In this document: in pieces, positions 53,567 through 60,630 of the stretch
Layout of the letters: each line of letters begins with the position of its first letter
Numbering within the stretch: position 1 is the stretch's first letter
NCBI RefSeq assembly: GCF_011751745.2
Contig: NZ_CP061170.1
Location: 2,232,001-2,296,000, forward strand
Source: Paramicrobacterium fandaimingii
GTDB lineage: Bacteria > Actinomycetota > Actinomycetes > Actinomycetales > Microbacteriaceae
Length of the DNA: 64,000 bases
Reading direction: 5' to 3'
Notes under the pieces: generated by a model
What the model saw: the letters and a program-made list of their open reading frames with translations, nothing else
Told to the model about the DNA's origin: nothing
Database searches by the model: none
Translations under genes and position numbers: made by a program

Positions 53567-56275
53567 TTACGGAACTCTTCCCGATCGGTGTCCCTCGTTC
53601 GGGGCACCCACATGCCGGCCCACAAGGCCGATGACGGGAAGATCGGCGCGGCGCGAGATGCCGATCTTGGAGAAGGCGCTGTACAGATGAGATTCGACAG
53701 TGCGCACTGACAACACGAGGCGTTCGGCGATCTCACTGTTATGCAGTCCGGTGGCAGCCAGAGAAATGACTTCCGTCTCACGCGAGCTGAGCTTCACAGA
53801 CAGCGACGGTGTCGCGCGAAATCGCTCGTCGATGCCTTCACATCGATCCCACCACCCGCGACTGCTCTCTTCTGCGAGCAATGCTTCCACCCGGCGATCA
53901 TGTCGCTCAAAAGCAGCTGCCGCTTGTCCGCCTGCCTCCGCTGCCTCCAGTAGGGCACCGTCATCTGCCCACTGCGAGGCGAGACGGAGCAGGGCATCTG
54001 CGTCGTCGCTGGCAAGGGCAGCTGCGTGCTCAGCCTGCCGCCAAACGAGCGGGGATTCGACAGACGCTGCGATGACGTCGAGTTGCTGTCGAAGAGCAAT
54101 CGGTTCCGCCCCGAACCGTAGCGCGCTGTGCAGAAGTTCCGCCCGATAGAGCACGAACTCGTCCGAGCGAGCCGCGCCCTCGAGACAGAGATCGACGGCG
54201 TCGGCTCGCCGCCCATCGACCATGGCGACGAATGCCTCAGCGAGCACAAAATCACGCGTGAGGCGCGCGGTCTTTTTGTTCAGCCGGAGACGCCTACTTT
54301 CGGCAAGCGATGCACGGGCGGCGCTCCCCTCCCCCGCGAGCGCCTGGGCCTGACTCAGAATGGCGAGAGCCCACGGCAGAGCATCGCCAACGTACGCTTC
54401 GGACATCGCAGCGACAGCATCCAGAACACGCTGGCGCGCGCTCGACACGTGACCATGCCTGATCAGCGAAGCCCCAAAGATGATTCCCGCGAGACCGCGC
54501 ATCACCGGGTCGCCGTCGCGGAGCATATCGACATATGATGCGCCGAACTCCTCAATGACCGTTCCAACGTGACCGTCAAGCAATTTGCACATCGCGGTTT
54601 GATAGCTCGCAGTCGCTGGCGCTCGCTCCAGCAGCGGTTCGCCACCCTCGGCGAGTGCTCTCAACCTGTCGAGCATCCCCTGCGCTCGTGTCATGTTCCC
54701 CTGGTGAGCCGCAGCCTCTGCGGTGTTCTCCAAAGAGATCATGAGCGCCAGACTGTCCGGTCGCTCGGCGTCAAGCACCGGTCGAGTCGCGTTTTGCGCT
54801 TGGGCGAGCTGACCGCGATCGATCAGAAGATTGGAACCGAGTGCCCGGGCGAGATCACCGAAATGAGGCGCGAATCTCTCGAGCAGCTGTGCCGTGCTCA
54901 CGTCATCACCGAGACCCTGATAGAGAGCGAGGTACTGCCCCATCAGGTGCCGACGCTGCATTCCCTCGTCTCTCGAACGCAGAACCTCGGACTCCGTCTG
55001 GGCAAGCAGCTCAGCGGCTTCGGAGAATCGTCGGAGGCCGATGAGCGCCGTCGCCAATGCGACAGGGGACGCCGGGGCAGAACGGACCGCTGCTTCCTGC
55101 GCCAGCCGCTCCGCGAGCTCAAAATCGTACACATCCGACGCCGCCAGAGATGCAGTGACCAGATCACTGCCGCTCATCTCAGCACCCGCGTCGAGCCTCC
55201 AGGAGGCCACGCGGCTCTGCTGATGCACGTCGTCGGCACCGTGCGCATCGGCTAACCGAGTCAGAAGCTGACGGCGTTGCAGGGGGCCCGCTCGGGCACG
55301 GATCGCCTCTCGATACATGGGCTGCGCAAGCTGGATCGTTGCCTCGTTCGCTGTCGGCCGATCTCTCGAAGTGAAACCGTCGCCGTCGAGTCCCACACGC
55401 ACAAGGCCTGCTGCTTCCAGTCGCGCAGGAATATCGATTCCCAAAAGCGTGGTGCATACGCGTAGGGTCAGCGGCTCACCGAGCGCGATGAGGACGAGTG
55501 CTTCGTGCTCATCGGCGCGCAGGCTGCCCAGCTGCTGGTCAATCAGATCGTTCAATGCCGGGTCGACCTCTACCCGGCCATCCCATATCCAGACATCGTG
55601 ATCGCGGTGGAGCGCCCCGGTATGACGCGCTTGTTCCACAAGGTGCCGCAGATAGAGCGCGTTTCCCCCCGTGACGTCGACGAGGCGACGTGTACTGTGC
55701 GTGTCAATGGGCCCGTCGAGCACCTGCGAGACGAGATCAGCGACCTCGAGCGGACTAAACGGTGCGAGATCCACTCGAATGACGTGCTCATCTTTCCAGA
55801 GCGCCGTGATCGAGTCGGGCGGAACAGCGCCCCGACGCACACCGACAAGCACAGTGATCACGTCGGCCATCGTCAGCCGAAGGACGAGAGCCGCACTTGC
55901 CGGATCGAGCAGGTGAGCGTCATCGATAATGACAAGCGGTGGTGGCGTCTCAGGCGAAGAGTCTCCAAGCTCGTCGACACACCGGCGAAAAACTGTGCTG
56001 CGGGTCACGTCGGCGGGCGACGACAGCAGATGCGGGGCAATGCTCAGCGGCGATCGTGATGTCGAACGGCTGCACGCGATTGTGATCACTCGGGTGCGGT
56101 CCGCGGCTATCCGTTTTCCGACTCTCCGGAGGAGATGGGTCTTGCCCACCCCAGCGTCAGCAATGACGACGGCCCCTCGCTTCGAACCGATACCCGAGCG
56201 AACTGCGCTCATCACCGTCTCAAACTCGACGGCACGACCGAAGAACGGCCAGGGTGCCACTGCCGGCGTGATCAC
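53567..56275 (-). CDS. LAL-type LuxR family transcriptional regulator
   Basis: 902 residues from a GTG at 56275. An N-terminal AAA ATPase domain has Walker A ADAGVGKTH and Walker B PPLVIIDDAHLLD. A long helical repeat region follows. The C-terminal LuxR helix-turn-helix (about 830-885: SSRETEVISLAATGLHNSEI, ERLVLSVRTVESHL) is complete. LAL proteins are ATP-dependent activators of catabolic or secondary-metabolism genes. Here the nearest target is the surface protein gene 75 bases downstream. It begins 9 bases after the GlpR/SepX-like gene but has its own -10. Confidence 0.9.
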   Translation of the reverse strand: MITPAVAPWPFFGRAVEFETVMSAVRSGIGSKRGAVVIADAGVGKTHLLRRVGKRIAADRTRVITIACSRSTSRSPLSIAPHLLSSPADVTRSTVFRRCVDELGDSSPETPPPLVIIDDAHLLDPASAALVLRLTMADVITVLVGVRRGAVPPDSITALWKDEHVIRVDLAPFSPLEVADLVSQVLDGPIDTHSTRRLVDVTGGNALYLRHLVEQARHTGALHRDHDVWIWDGRVEVDPALNDLIDQQLGSLRADEHEALVLIALGEPLTLRVCTTLLGIDIPARLEAAGLVRVGLDGDGFTSRDRPTANEATIQLAQPMYREAIRARAGPLQRRQLLTRLADAHGADDVHQQSRVASWRLDAGAEMSGSDLVTASLAASDVYDFELAERLAQEAAVRSAPASPVALATALIGLRRFSEAAELLAQTESEVLRSRDEGMQRRHLMGQYLALYQGLGDDVSTAQLLERFAPHFGDLARALGSNLLIDRGQLAQAQNATRPVLDAERPDSLALMISLENTAEAAAHQGNMTRAQGMLDRLRALAEGGEPLLERAPATASYQTAMCKLLDGHVGTVIEEFGASYVDMLRDGDPVMRGLAGIIFGASLIRHGHVSSARQRVLDAVAAMSEAYVGDALPWALAILSQAQALAGEGSAARASLAESRRLRLNKKTARLTRDFVLAEAFVAMVDGRRADAVDLCLEGAARSDEFVLYRAELLHSALRFGAEPIALRQQLDVIAASVESPLVWRQAEHAAALASDDADALLRLASQWADDGALLEAAEAGGQAAAAFERHDRRVEALLAEESSRGWWDRCEGIDERFRATPSLSVKLSSRETEVISLAATGLHNSEIAERLVLSVRTVESHLYSAFSKIGISRRADLPVIGLVGRHVGAPNEGHRSGRVP

Positions 56276-56281
56276 ATCGCT

Positions 56282-56287
56282 ATGCTA
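56282..56287 (-). promoter_or_regulatory. -10 element (TAGCAT) for the LAL gene, over the upstream stop codon
   Basis: TAGCAT (56287-56282) ends 6 bases before the GTG at 56275. Its first three bases are the TAG stop codon of the GlpR/SepX-like gene. Leaderless translation is implied. Confidence 0.5.
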
Positions 56288-57307
56288 TCCCGCGGCCATC
56301 CGGCGACGCAGCAGGTCGGCGGCGAGAATCTCGCCCTCGTCGACAATCCCCATCGACGCGTACGGAGACGCCTCGGCCGGCTGCTGCACGGAGCGCTGTT
56401 CGTCTCTGGCGGCACGGCGTTCGTCGATCGATGCCGCCTGAGGCTGACGCCCGTTCGCCTTCTGCGCCATCGCCTCGGCGATCGCTGCTTCCCGAAGTCG
56501 TGTGCGTGACGCCTCTGCGGCAAGTGTCGCCGCGGCAACAGAACCCTGGGACAGGTGAAGCGGCTTTGGCAGCGAGGTTGGAGTCCACGTGCGCTCGACT
56601 GTCGCCTTCTCTTCTGCCGTCAAATCTGCATCGAAGATCTCGCGCTCGACGGGGCGCGCCATCTGCGGCACAGTCACCGTTCGCGTCACGCGCGACCCGA
56701 CGGTCGCCATGCGTCCGAGCAGCGCGATCGAGGCGACGACTCCCCCGGCGGAGATTGCCGGCAGCGCCCACGCCCCCGTTGAGACCGCTGTGATGCCGGT
56801 CACAGACGCCGTGACGCCGCTGGCCGCCGCGAACAGTGTCGTAGCGAGTCGTGCGCGCCTTCTCGACCGCATGAGTCGGGTCTTCGCACGGGCACGTGCC
56901 TGTTCGGCTGCCGCACGCTCTGTCGCCTCCGCGGCCTGAGCTCGCGCTCGCGCAGCCGCCGCTCGGGCATCTGCTCGTGCCCGCAGCGCGGTCGCCTGCG
57001 ACTCGGCACGTGCGGTTTCGACAGCGGCGCGACTCTCTGCTTTGCGAGCCGCAGCCCGTTCCGCTTCAATGCGCTTGAGCCGCTTCTGCTGCGCGGCAAC
57101 TTCACGCGCCGTGGCTTCGAAGCGAACCTCGTCTGGCATCTCAGAGGTTTCGGCGAGAATACGAAGTGTCTGCTGCAGCCTCACGGAGTTGCGTTCGGCT
57201 GACATGTACTCGTGTCGACGCACCCATGTGGGAATGAGGTAGACGAGCCAGAGCACGGCTGCGATCGCGAAGACAATTCCTCCGCTGAGAATTCCACCGC
57301 CAGCCAT
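56285..57307 (-). CDS. GlpR/SepX-like divisome membrane protein
   Basis: 340 residues. One N-terminal helix (about 8-27: IVFAIAAVLWLVYLIPTWVRR) is followed by a long Ala/Arg/Glu coiled coil (about 60-145), a pair of membrane helices at about 152-200, and a soluble tail. This topology and the place directly after a RimJ-like gene and galU match Streptomyces SepX and corynebacterial GlpR, membrane partners of FtsZ-linked Glp. The usual glp (moeA-like) and moaC genes between galU and rimJ are missing here. The ATG has a -10 7 bases upstream and no spaced ribosome binding site. Confidence 0.72.
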   Translation of the reverse strand: MAGGGILSGGIVFAIAAVLWLVYLIPTWVRRHEYMSAERNSVRLQQTLRILAETSEMPDEVRFEATAREVAAQQKRLKRIEAERAAARKAESRAAVETARAESQATALRARADARAAAARARAQAAEATERAAAEQARARAKTRLMRSRRRARLATTLFAAASGVTASVTGITAVSTGAWALPAISAGGVVASIALLGRMATVGSRVTRTVTVPQMARPVEREIFDADLTAEEKATVERTWTPTSLPKPLHLSQGSVAAATLAAEASRTRLREAAIAEAMAQKANGRQPQAASIDERRAARDEQRSVQQPAEASPYASMGIVDEGEILAADLLRRRMAAG

Positions 57308-57314
57308 GCTCCCC

Positions 57315-57320
57315 AGGCTA
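57315..57320 (-). promoter_or_regulatory. -10 element (TAGCCT) for the GlpR/SepX-like gene
   Basis: TAGCCT ends 7 bases before the ATG at 57307, leaderless spacing; a GGGGAG lies only one base from the ATG and is too close to act as a ribosome binding site. Confidence 0.45.
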
Positions 57321-57375
57321 CGGGGCAGATCCGGGCAAACCCGTCATTGCCTCGGTGTGTCCCGTCAGCTTCGCG

Positions 57376-58038
57376 TCAGCGGTTCGGGAACGTGCGCAGC
57401 GGCATCCCCGCCGCGCGCCTGTCGGCATCGGGAATCACACAGGCATCGGGCGCAACCCTGTGAGAGAGCCAGCGCGAGAGGATCGACTCGTTCAGCTCTT
57501 CTCGCACGAGCGCGAAGCAGAAGTGATCCGCCCAGTCGCCGTTGATGTGGATGTAGCGGCGGCGCAGCCCCTCGTACCGAAATCCGAGCTTCTCGACGAC
57601 GCGAAGGCTTGCGCCGTTCGACGGGCGAATGCAGATCTCCATGCGGTGAAGTCCGAGTCGCTCGAAACAGTAGTCCGTGATGAGCGCGACGCCCGTTGGC
57701 GTCACATCGCGCCCGGCAAACCGCTCAGTCACCCAATAGCCGAGCGTCGCCGACGACACAGAGCCGTAGGTGATTCCAGAAACGTTGAGCTGGCCGGCGA
57801 ACTCGCCGTCGTACTCCATCACCAGCGGCAGGCCGGTGCCCTGTCTCGACTGAGCGAGAAGGGAACGGATGCTGCCGCGCACGTCGAAGCTGCCGGCACC
57901 GTTTGGGTTCGACGCCTCCCACGCGCGCAACCAGCTTCGATTGCCAAGCAGCTCGCGCTCAAGCACCTTCGCATCACGCACTTTGATCGGGCGCAGCCCA
58001 ATTCTGCCGTGCTCAAGCGTCGGGAGCGGAGCCACCAT
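57376..58038 (-). CDS. GNAT acetyltransferase, RimJ/RimL-like
   Basis: 220 residues. The acetyl-CoA loop is SSATLGYWVTERFAGRDVTPTG-like GYWVTERFAGRDVTPTGVA at about 100-117, and the GNAT helix RMEICIRPSNGASLRVVEKLGFRYEG follows. RimJ-like enzymes acetylate protein N-termini or amino groups; the target here is unknown. AGGAAAG precedes the ATG at 58038. It lies between galU (39-base gap) and the GlpR/SepX-like gene, a conserved actinobacterial order. Confidence 0.88.
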   Translation of the reverse strand: MVAPLPTLEHGRIGLRPIKVRDAKVLERELLGNRSWLRAWEASNPNGAGSFDVRGSIRSLLAQSRQGTGLPLVMEYDGEFAGQLNVSGITYGSVSSATLGYWVTERFAGRDVTPTGVALITDYCFERLGLHRMEICIRPSNGASLRVVEKLGFRYEGLRRRYIHINGDWADHFCFALVREELNESILSRWLSHRVAPDACVIPDADRRAAGMPLRTFPNR

Positions 58039-58077
58039 CGGTCTTTCCTCCTGCCGTCTCCGGCACCAGGGCGAGCG

Positions 58078-58971
58078 TCAGTCGATGTCTGCCGCGAAGT
58101 CTTTGAGCCAGGGCTTCAGTGCGGGGCCGAGATCGTCGCGATCCATGGCCAGCTGCACGATCGCTTTGATGTAGTCGAGGCGGTCACCGGTGTCGTAGCG
58201 GCGACCTCGGAAGATCACCCCGTACACCCCTCCGGCGACGTCGTCATCTGCTGCCATCTCTTGAAGCGCGTCGGTGAGCTGAATTTCGCCGCCCTTGCCC
58301 GGCTCGGTGTGCTCGAGAATGTCGAACACCTCGGGTTTGAGCACGTAGCGTCCGATGATCGCGAGGTTCGACGGCGCGTCTTCTTTCGCGGGCTTCTCGA
58401 CAAGACCCGTCACCTTCACGACATCGTCGGTGTCGGTCTGCTCGACCTGCGCAGCGCCGTACAGGTGAATCTGGTCTGGGTCGACCTCCATCAACGCGAT
58501 GATCGTGGCGTCGCGCTTCTCCTGCTCGGCGATCATCGTCGACAGAAGCGGGTCGCGAGCGTCAATGAGATCGTCACCGAGCAGCACAGCGAACGGTTCG
58601 TTGTTCACGTGCGCGCGAGCGCGAGCGACAGCATGGCCGAGCCCCTTGGGGTCTCCCTGACGCAGATAGTAGATGTCAGCGAGCTCCTGCGACTTCACCA
58701 CGCGCTCGAGCTTCTGCGTATCGCCCTTCTTCTGAAGGTTGAGCTCCAGCTCGGTGACACGGTCGAAGTGATTGCTGATCGCGTTCTTGTTGCGGCCGAT
58801 GATCATCAGAACGTCCGTGAGATCCGCACTCACGGACTCTTCGACGACGTACTGGATCGCCGGCTTGTCCACCACCGGGAGCATCTCTTTCGGAAGAGCC
58901 TTCGTTGCCGGCAGAAAACGCGTGCCCAGGCCGGCTGCAGGAATAACGGCTTTTCGAACTCTTGCTGTCAT
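58078..58971 (-). CDS. galU: UTP-glucose-1-phosphate uridylyltransferase
   Basis: 297 residues. The nucleotide loop is VIPAAGLGTRFLPATKALPKEM at 9-30 with the catalytic arginine and lysines; VVDKPAIQYVVEESV and GLGHAVARARAHVNNEPFAVLLGDDLI are the other GalU blocks. It makes UDP-glucose for glycan and exopolysaccharide synthesis and so supplies galE. A -10 TACTCT lies 6 bases before the ATG with no ribosome binding site. Divergent from fthC. Confidence 0.96.
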   Translation of the reverse strand: MTARVRKAVIPAAGLGTRFLPATKALPKEMLPVVDKPAIQYVVEESVSADLTDVLMIIGRNKNAISNHFDRVTELELNLQKKGDTQKLERVVKSQELADIYYLRQGDPKGLGHAVARARAHVNNEPFAVLLGDDLIDARDPLLSTMIAEQEKRDATIIALMEVDPDQIHLYGAAQVEQTDTDDVVKVTGLVEKPAKEDAPSNLAIIGRYVLKPEVFDILEHTEPGKGGEIQLTDALQEMAADDDVAGGVYGVIFRGRRYDTGDRLDYIKAIVQLAMDRDDLGPALKPWLKDFAADID

Positions 58972-58977
58972 GGATCT

Positions 58978-58983
58978 AGAGTA
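58978..58983 (-). promoter_or_regulatory. -10 element (TACTCT) for galU
   Basis: TACTCT ends 6 bases before the ATG at 58971, leaderless spacing. Confidence 0.5.
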
Positions 58984-59038
58984 ACCGTCAAGCGCCCGCT
59001 CCGGGCCCTGTTGCCGCGCGCGACACGCCCACCCAGCT

Positions 59039-59044
59039 TAGAAT
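59039..59044 (+). promoter_or_regulatory. -10 element (TAGAAT) for fthC
   Basis: TAGAAT ends 6 bases before the ATG at 59051, leaderless spacing. Divergent from the galU promoter. Confidence 0.6.
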
Positions 59045-59050
59045 GACGCC

Positions 59051-59638
59051 ATGGCCGCCACCGCAGACAAGGCGAAGCGCGCGTTGCGTGCCGAGATTCG
59101 CGCGCGTCGCCGGAGCCTCTCCTCGACGAAGGCTGCGCTGGCGGGTGAGGGTCTGCGTCGGAACCTGCAGACTCTCGTCACCGCCCGCGGAGCGCAGTCT
59201 GTGTCGTGTTATCTCTCCACACCGACGGAGCCCAGCACACGTCCGTTCGTCACCTGGGCGCTGGCGCACGGCATCCGTGTTCTCTTTCCGATCAGCCGCG
59301 ACGACGGCCTGCTGGATTGGACGGCCGGAGAGCAGGGCGGCGAGGCCACGGGCCTGTGGGGAATTTCGGAACCCGCAGGCGAGCGACTCGGCCCGCGAGC
59401 GATCAACGACGTCGACCTGATTCTCGTTCCGGCCAGCGCCGTTGATACTCAGGGAACCCGGTTAGGATGGGGCCGCGGCTATTTTGACAAGACGCTCGGC
59501 TCGCTGGAGAAACGTCCACCGGTGTATGCAGTGGTCTTCGACAACGAGGTACTGCCGGACGTACCAAAGGAAGCTCACGATCAACCGGTCAACGGCGTCG
59601 TGACTCCGAGCCGCATCCTGGATTTCTCGTGTGACTGA
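59051..59638 (+). CDS. fthC: 5-formyltetrahydrofolate cyclo-ligase
   Basis: 195 residues. The ATP/folate loop GWGRGYFDKTL near 142 and the N-terminal KRALRAEIRARR helix are typical. It converts 5-formyl-THF to 5,10-methenyl-THF, clearing an inhibitor of folate enzymes. First gene of the fthC-fmdB-mscL set; divergent galU next door is the usual actinobacterial arrangement. Confidence 0.93.
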   Translation: MAATADKAKRALRAEIRARRRSLSSTKAALAGEGLRRNLQTLVTARGAQSVSCYLSTPTEPSTRPFVTWALAHGIRVLFPISRDDGLLDWTAGEQGGEATGLWGISEPAGERLGPRAINDVDLILVPASAVDTQGTRLGWGRGYFDKTLGSLEKRPPVYAVVFDNEVLPDVPKEAHDQPVNGVVTPSRILDFSCD

Positions 59639-59644
59639 AAGACC

Positions 59645-59884
59645 ATGCCCACTTACTCCTATCGTTGCACGGCGTGCGACAACGCCTTCGACATTCATCA
59701 GCAGTTCTCTGACGCCTCTCTGACGGAGTGCCCGTCGTGCGGAGGGCAGCTGCGCAAGGTATTCGGCAACCTCGGCGTCACATTCAACGGCACGGGTTTT
59801 TACCGAAATGACTCCCGATCGGCCCCGAAGCCGGTATCCTCAAGCTCAGCATCGGATTCCGGGGGAAAATCCGCCGGCTCATAG
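59645..59884 (+). CDS. FmdB family zinc-ribbon protein
   Basis: 79 residues. The zinc ribbon is CTAC (8-11) and CPSCGG (about 30-35) in MPTYSYRCTACDNAFDIHQ, the FmdB/putative regulatory protein fold. The last 25 residues are serine-rich and probably disordered. In formate/methanol users FmdB is a regulator; here the role is unknown. It starts 6 bases after fthC and is 14 bases before mscL, so the three are co-transcribed. Confidence 0.9.
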   Translation: MPTYSYRCTACDNAFDIHQQFSDASLTECPSCGGQLRKVFGNLGVTFNGTGFYRNDSRSAPKPVSSSSASDSGGKSAGS

Positions 59885-59898
59885 CGAGGGGGAACACC

Positions 59899-60315
59899 GT
59901 GCTCAAGGGGTTCAAAGAATTCATCATGCGCGGCAACGTCATGGACCTTGCCGTCGCGGTCGTGGTTGGCGCTGCGTTCACGGCAGTGGTCACGGCGCTT
60001 GTCGACAACTTGATCAATCCGCTCATCGGCCTGCTTTTCAACGCCGACAGCCTCAACACGGCGCTGATCGTCGAGCTCGGTGGGGCGCAGTTCAAGTTCG
60101 GTGCCGTTATTGCGGCAGTCATCAGCTTCCTTGTCGTCGCCGCCGTCGTGTACTTCGCGTTCGTTCTGCCGGTGAACAAGCTGCGCGAGCGCGCCGAGGC
60201 GCGCCGGAACGCCGGCGTCGTCGATGAGGACGCTCCCGTGACAGAGATCGACGTTCTGACCGAAATTCGTGACCTTCTGAAGACCACGGACAAAGACACG
60301 GGGAAGCACGTCTAA
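59899..60315 (+). CDS. mscL: Large-conductance mechanosensitive channel MscL
   Basis: 138 residues from a GTG at 59899 preceded by GAGGGGG. The amphipathic N-terminus MLKGFKEFIMRGNVMDLAVA, the gate helix with AVVVGAAFTAVVTALV and the second helix IAAVISFLVVAAVVYFAFVLPV fit MscL. The C-terminal helix bundle with LTEIRDLLK is present. It opens on hypo-osmotic shock to release solutes. Confidence 0.96.
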   Translation: MLKGFKEFIMRGNVMDLAVAVVVGAAFTAVVTALVDNLINPLIGLLFNADSLNTALIVELGGAQFKFGAVIAAVISFLVVAAVVYFAFVLPVNKLRERAEARRNAGVVDEDAPVTEIDVLTEIRDLLKTTDKDTGKHV

Positions 60316-60328
60316 CCGTGGTGCGTGG

Positions 60329-60357
60329 TGCCGCGGCTCTCTCCGAGGGCCGCGGCA
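60329..60357 (+). terminator. Candidate mscL terminator
   Basis: TGCCGCGGC (60329-60337) and GCCGCGGCA (60349-60357), 9-bp stem with an 11-base loop, 13 bases after the mscL stop. Only TTCCCC follows. Confidence 0.65.
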
Positions 60358-60417
60358 TTCCCCGTTAAACCACGACGGCCACACGCTGGCCGCGTGCGTC
60401 GGCTCCCCGGGACGGCG

Positions 60418-60630
60418 TCATCCCCAGTGAGGCGGTTTGTCCGCACGCAGCCGTCGGTCGTTGCCCGACTGATCGTCACGCAATGCCTCGTCTGACTCGC
60501 TCTCCGAACGCGCACGACCGCTCTCCGGTTGCGGATCCGTCCCCGGCGCGGCGGGCAGCGTTGCACGTCGCCCGCCACGGGAACGCACAATGCGTCGTGG
60601 AGCAGGCTCAGGATGCTGCGCCACGCTCAC
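60418..60630 (-). CDS. 70-residue protein coupled to the helicase-like gene
   Basis: Begins at a GTG at 60630 that overlaps the TGA stop of the helicase-like gene (GTGA), a strong sign of translational coupling. Sequence starts MSVAQHPEPAPRR, is basic then acidic (SESESDEALRDD), and ends with a more structured-looking NDRRLRADKPPHWG. The C-terminal block resembles a conserved tail I have seen in unassigned small proteins of related genera, but I cannot name a family. The overlap suggests it works with, or regulates, the large protein. Confidence 0.65.
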   Translation of the reverse strand: MSVAQHPEPAPRRIVRSRGGRRATLPAAPGTDPQPESGRARSESESDEALRDDQSGNDRRLRADKPPHWG

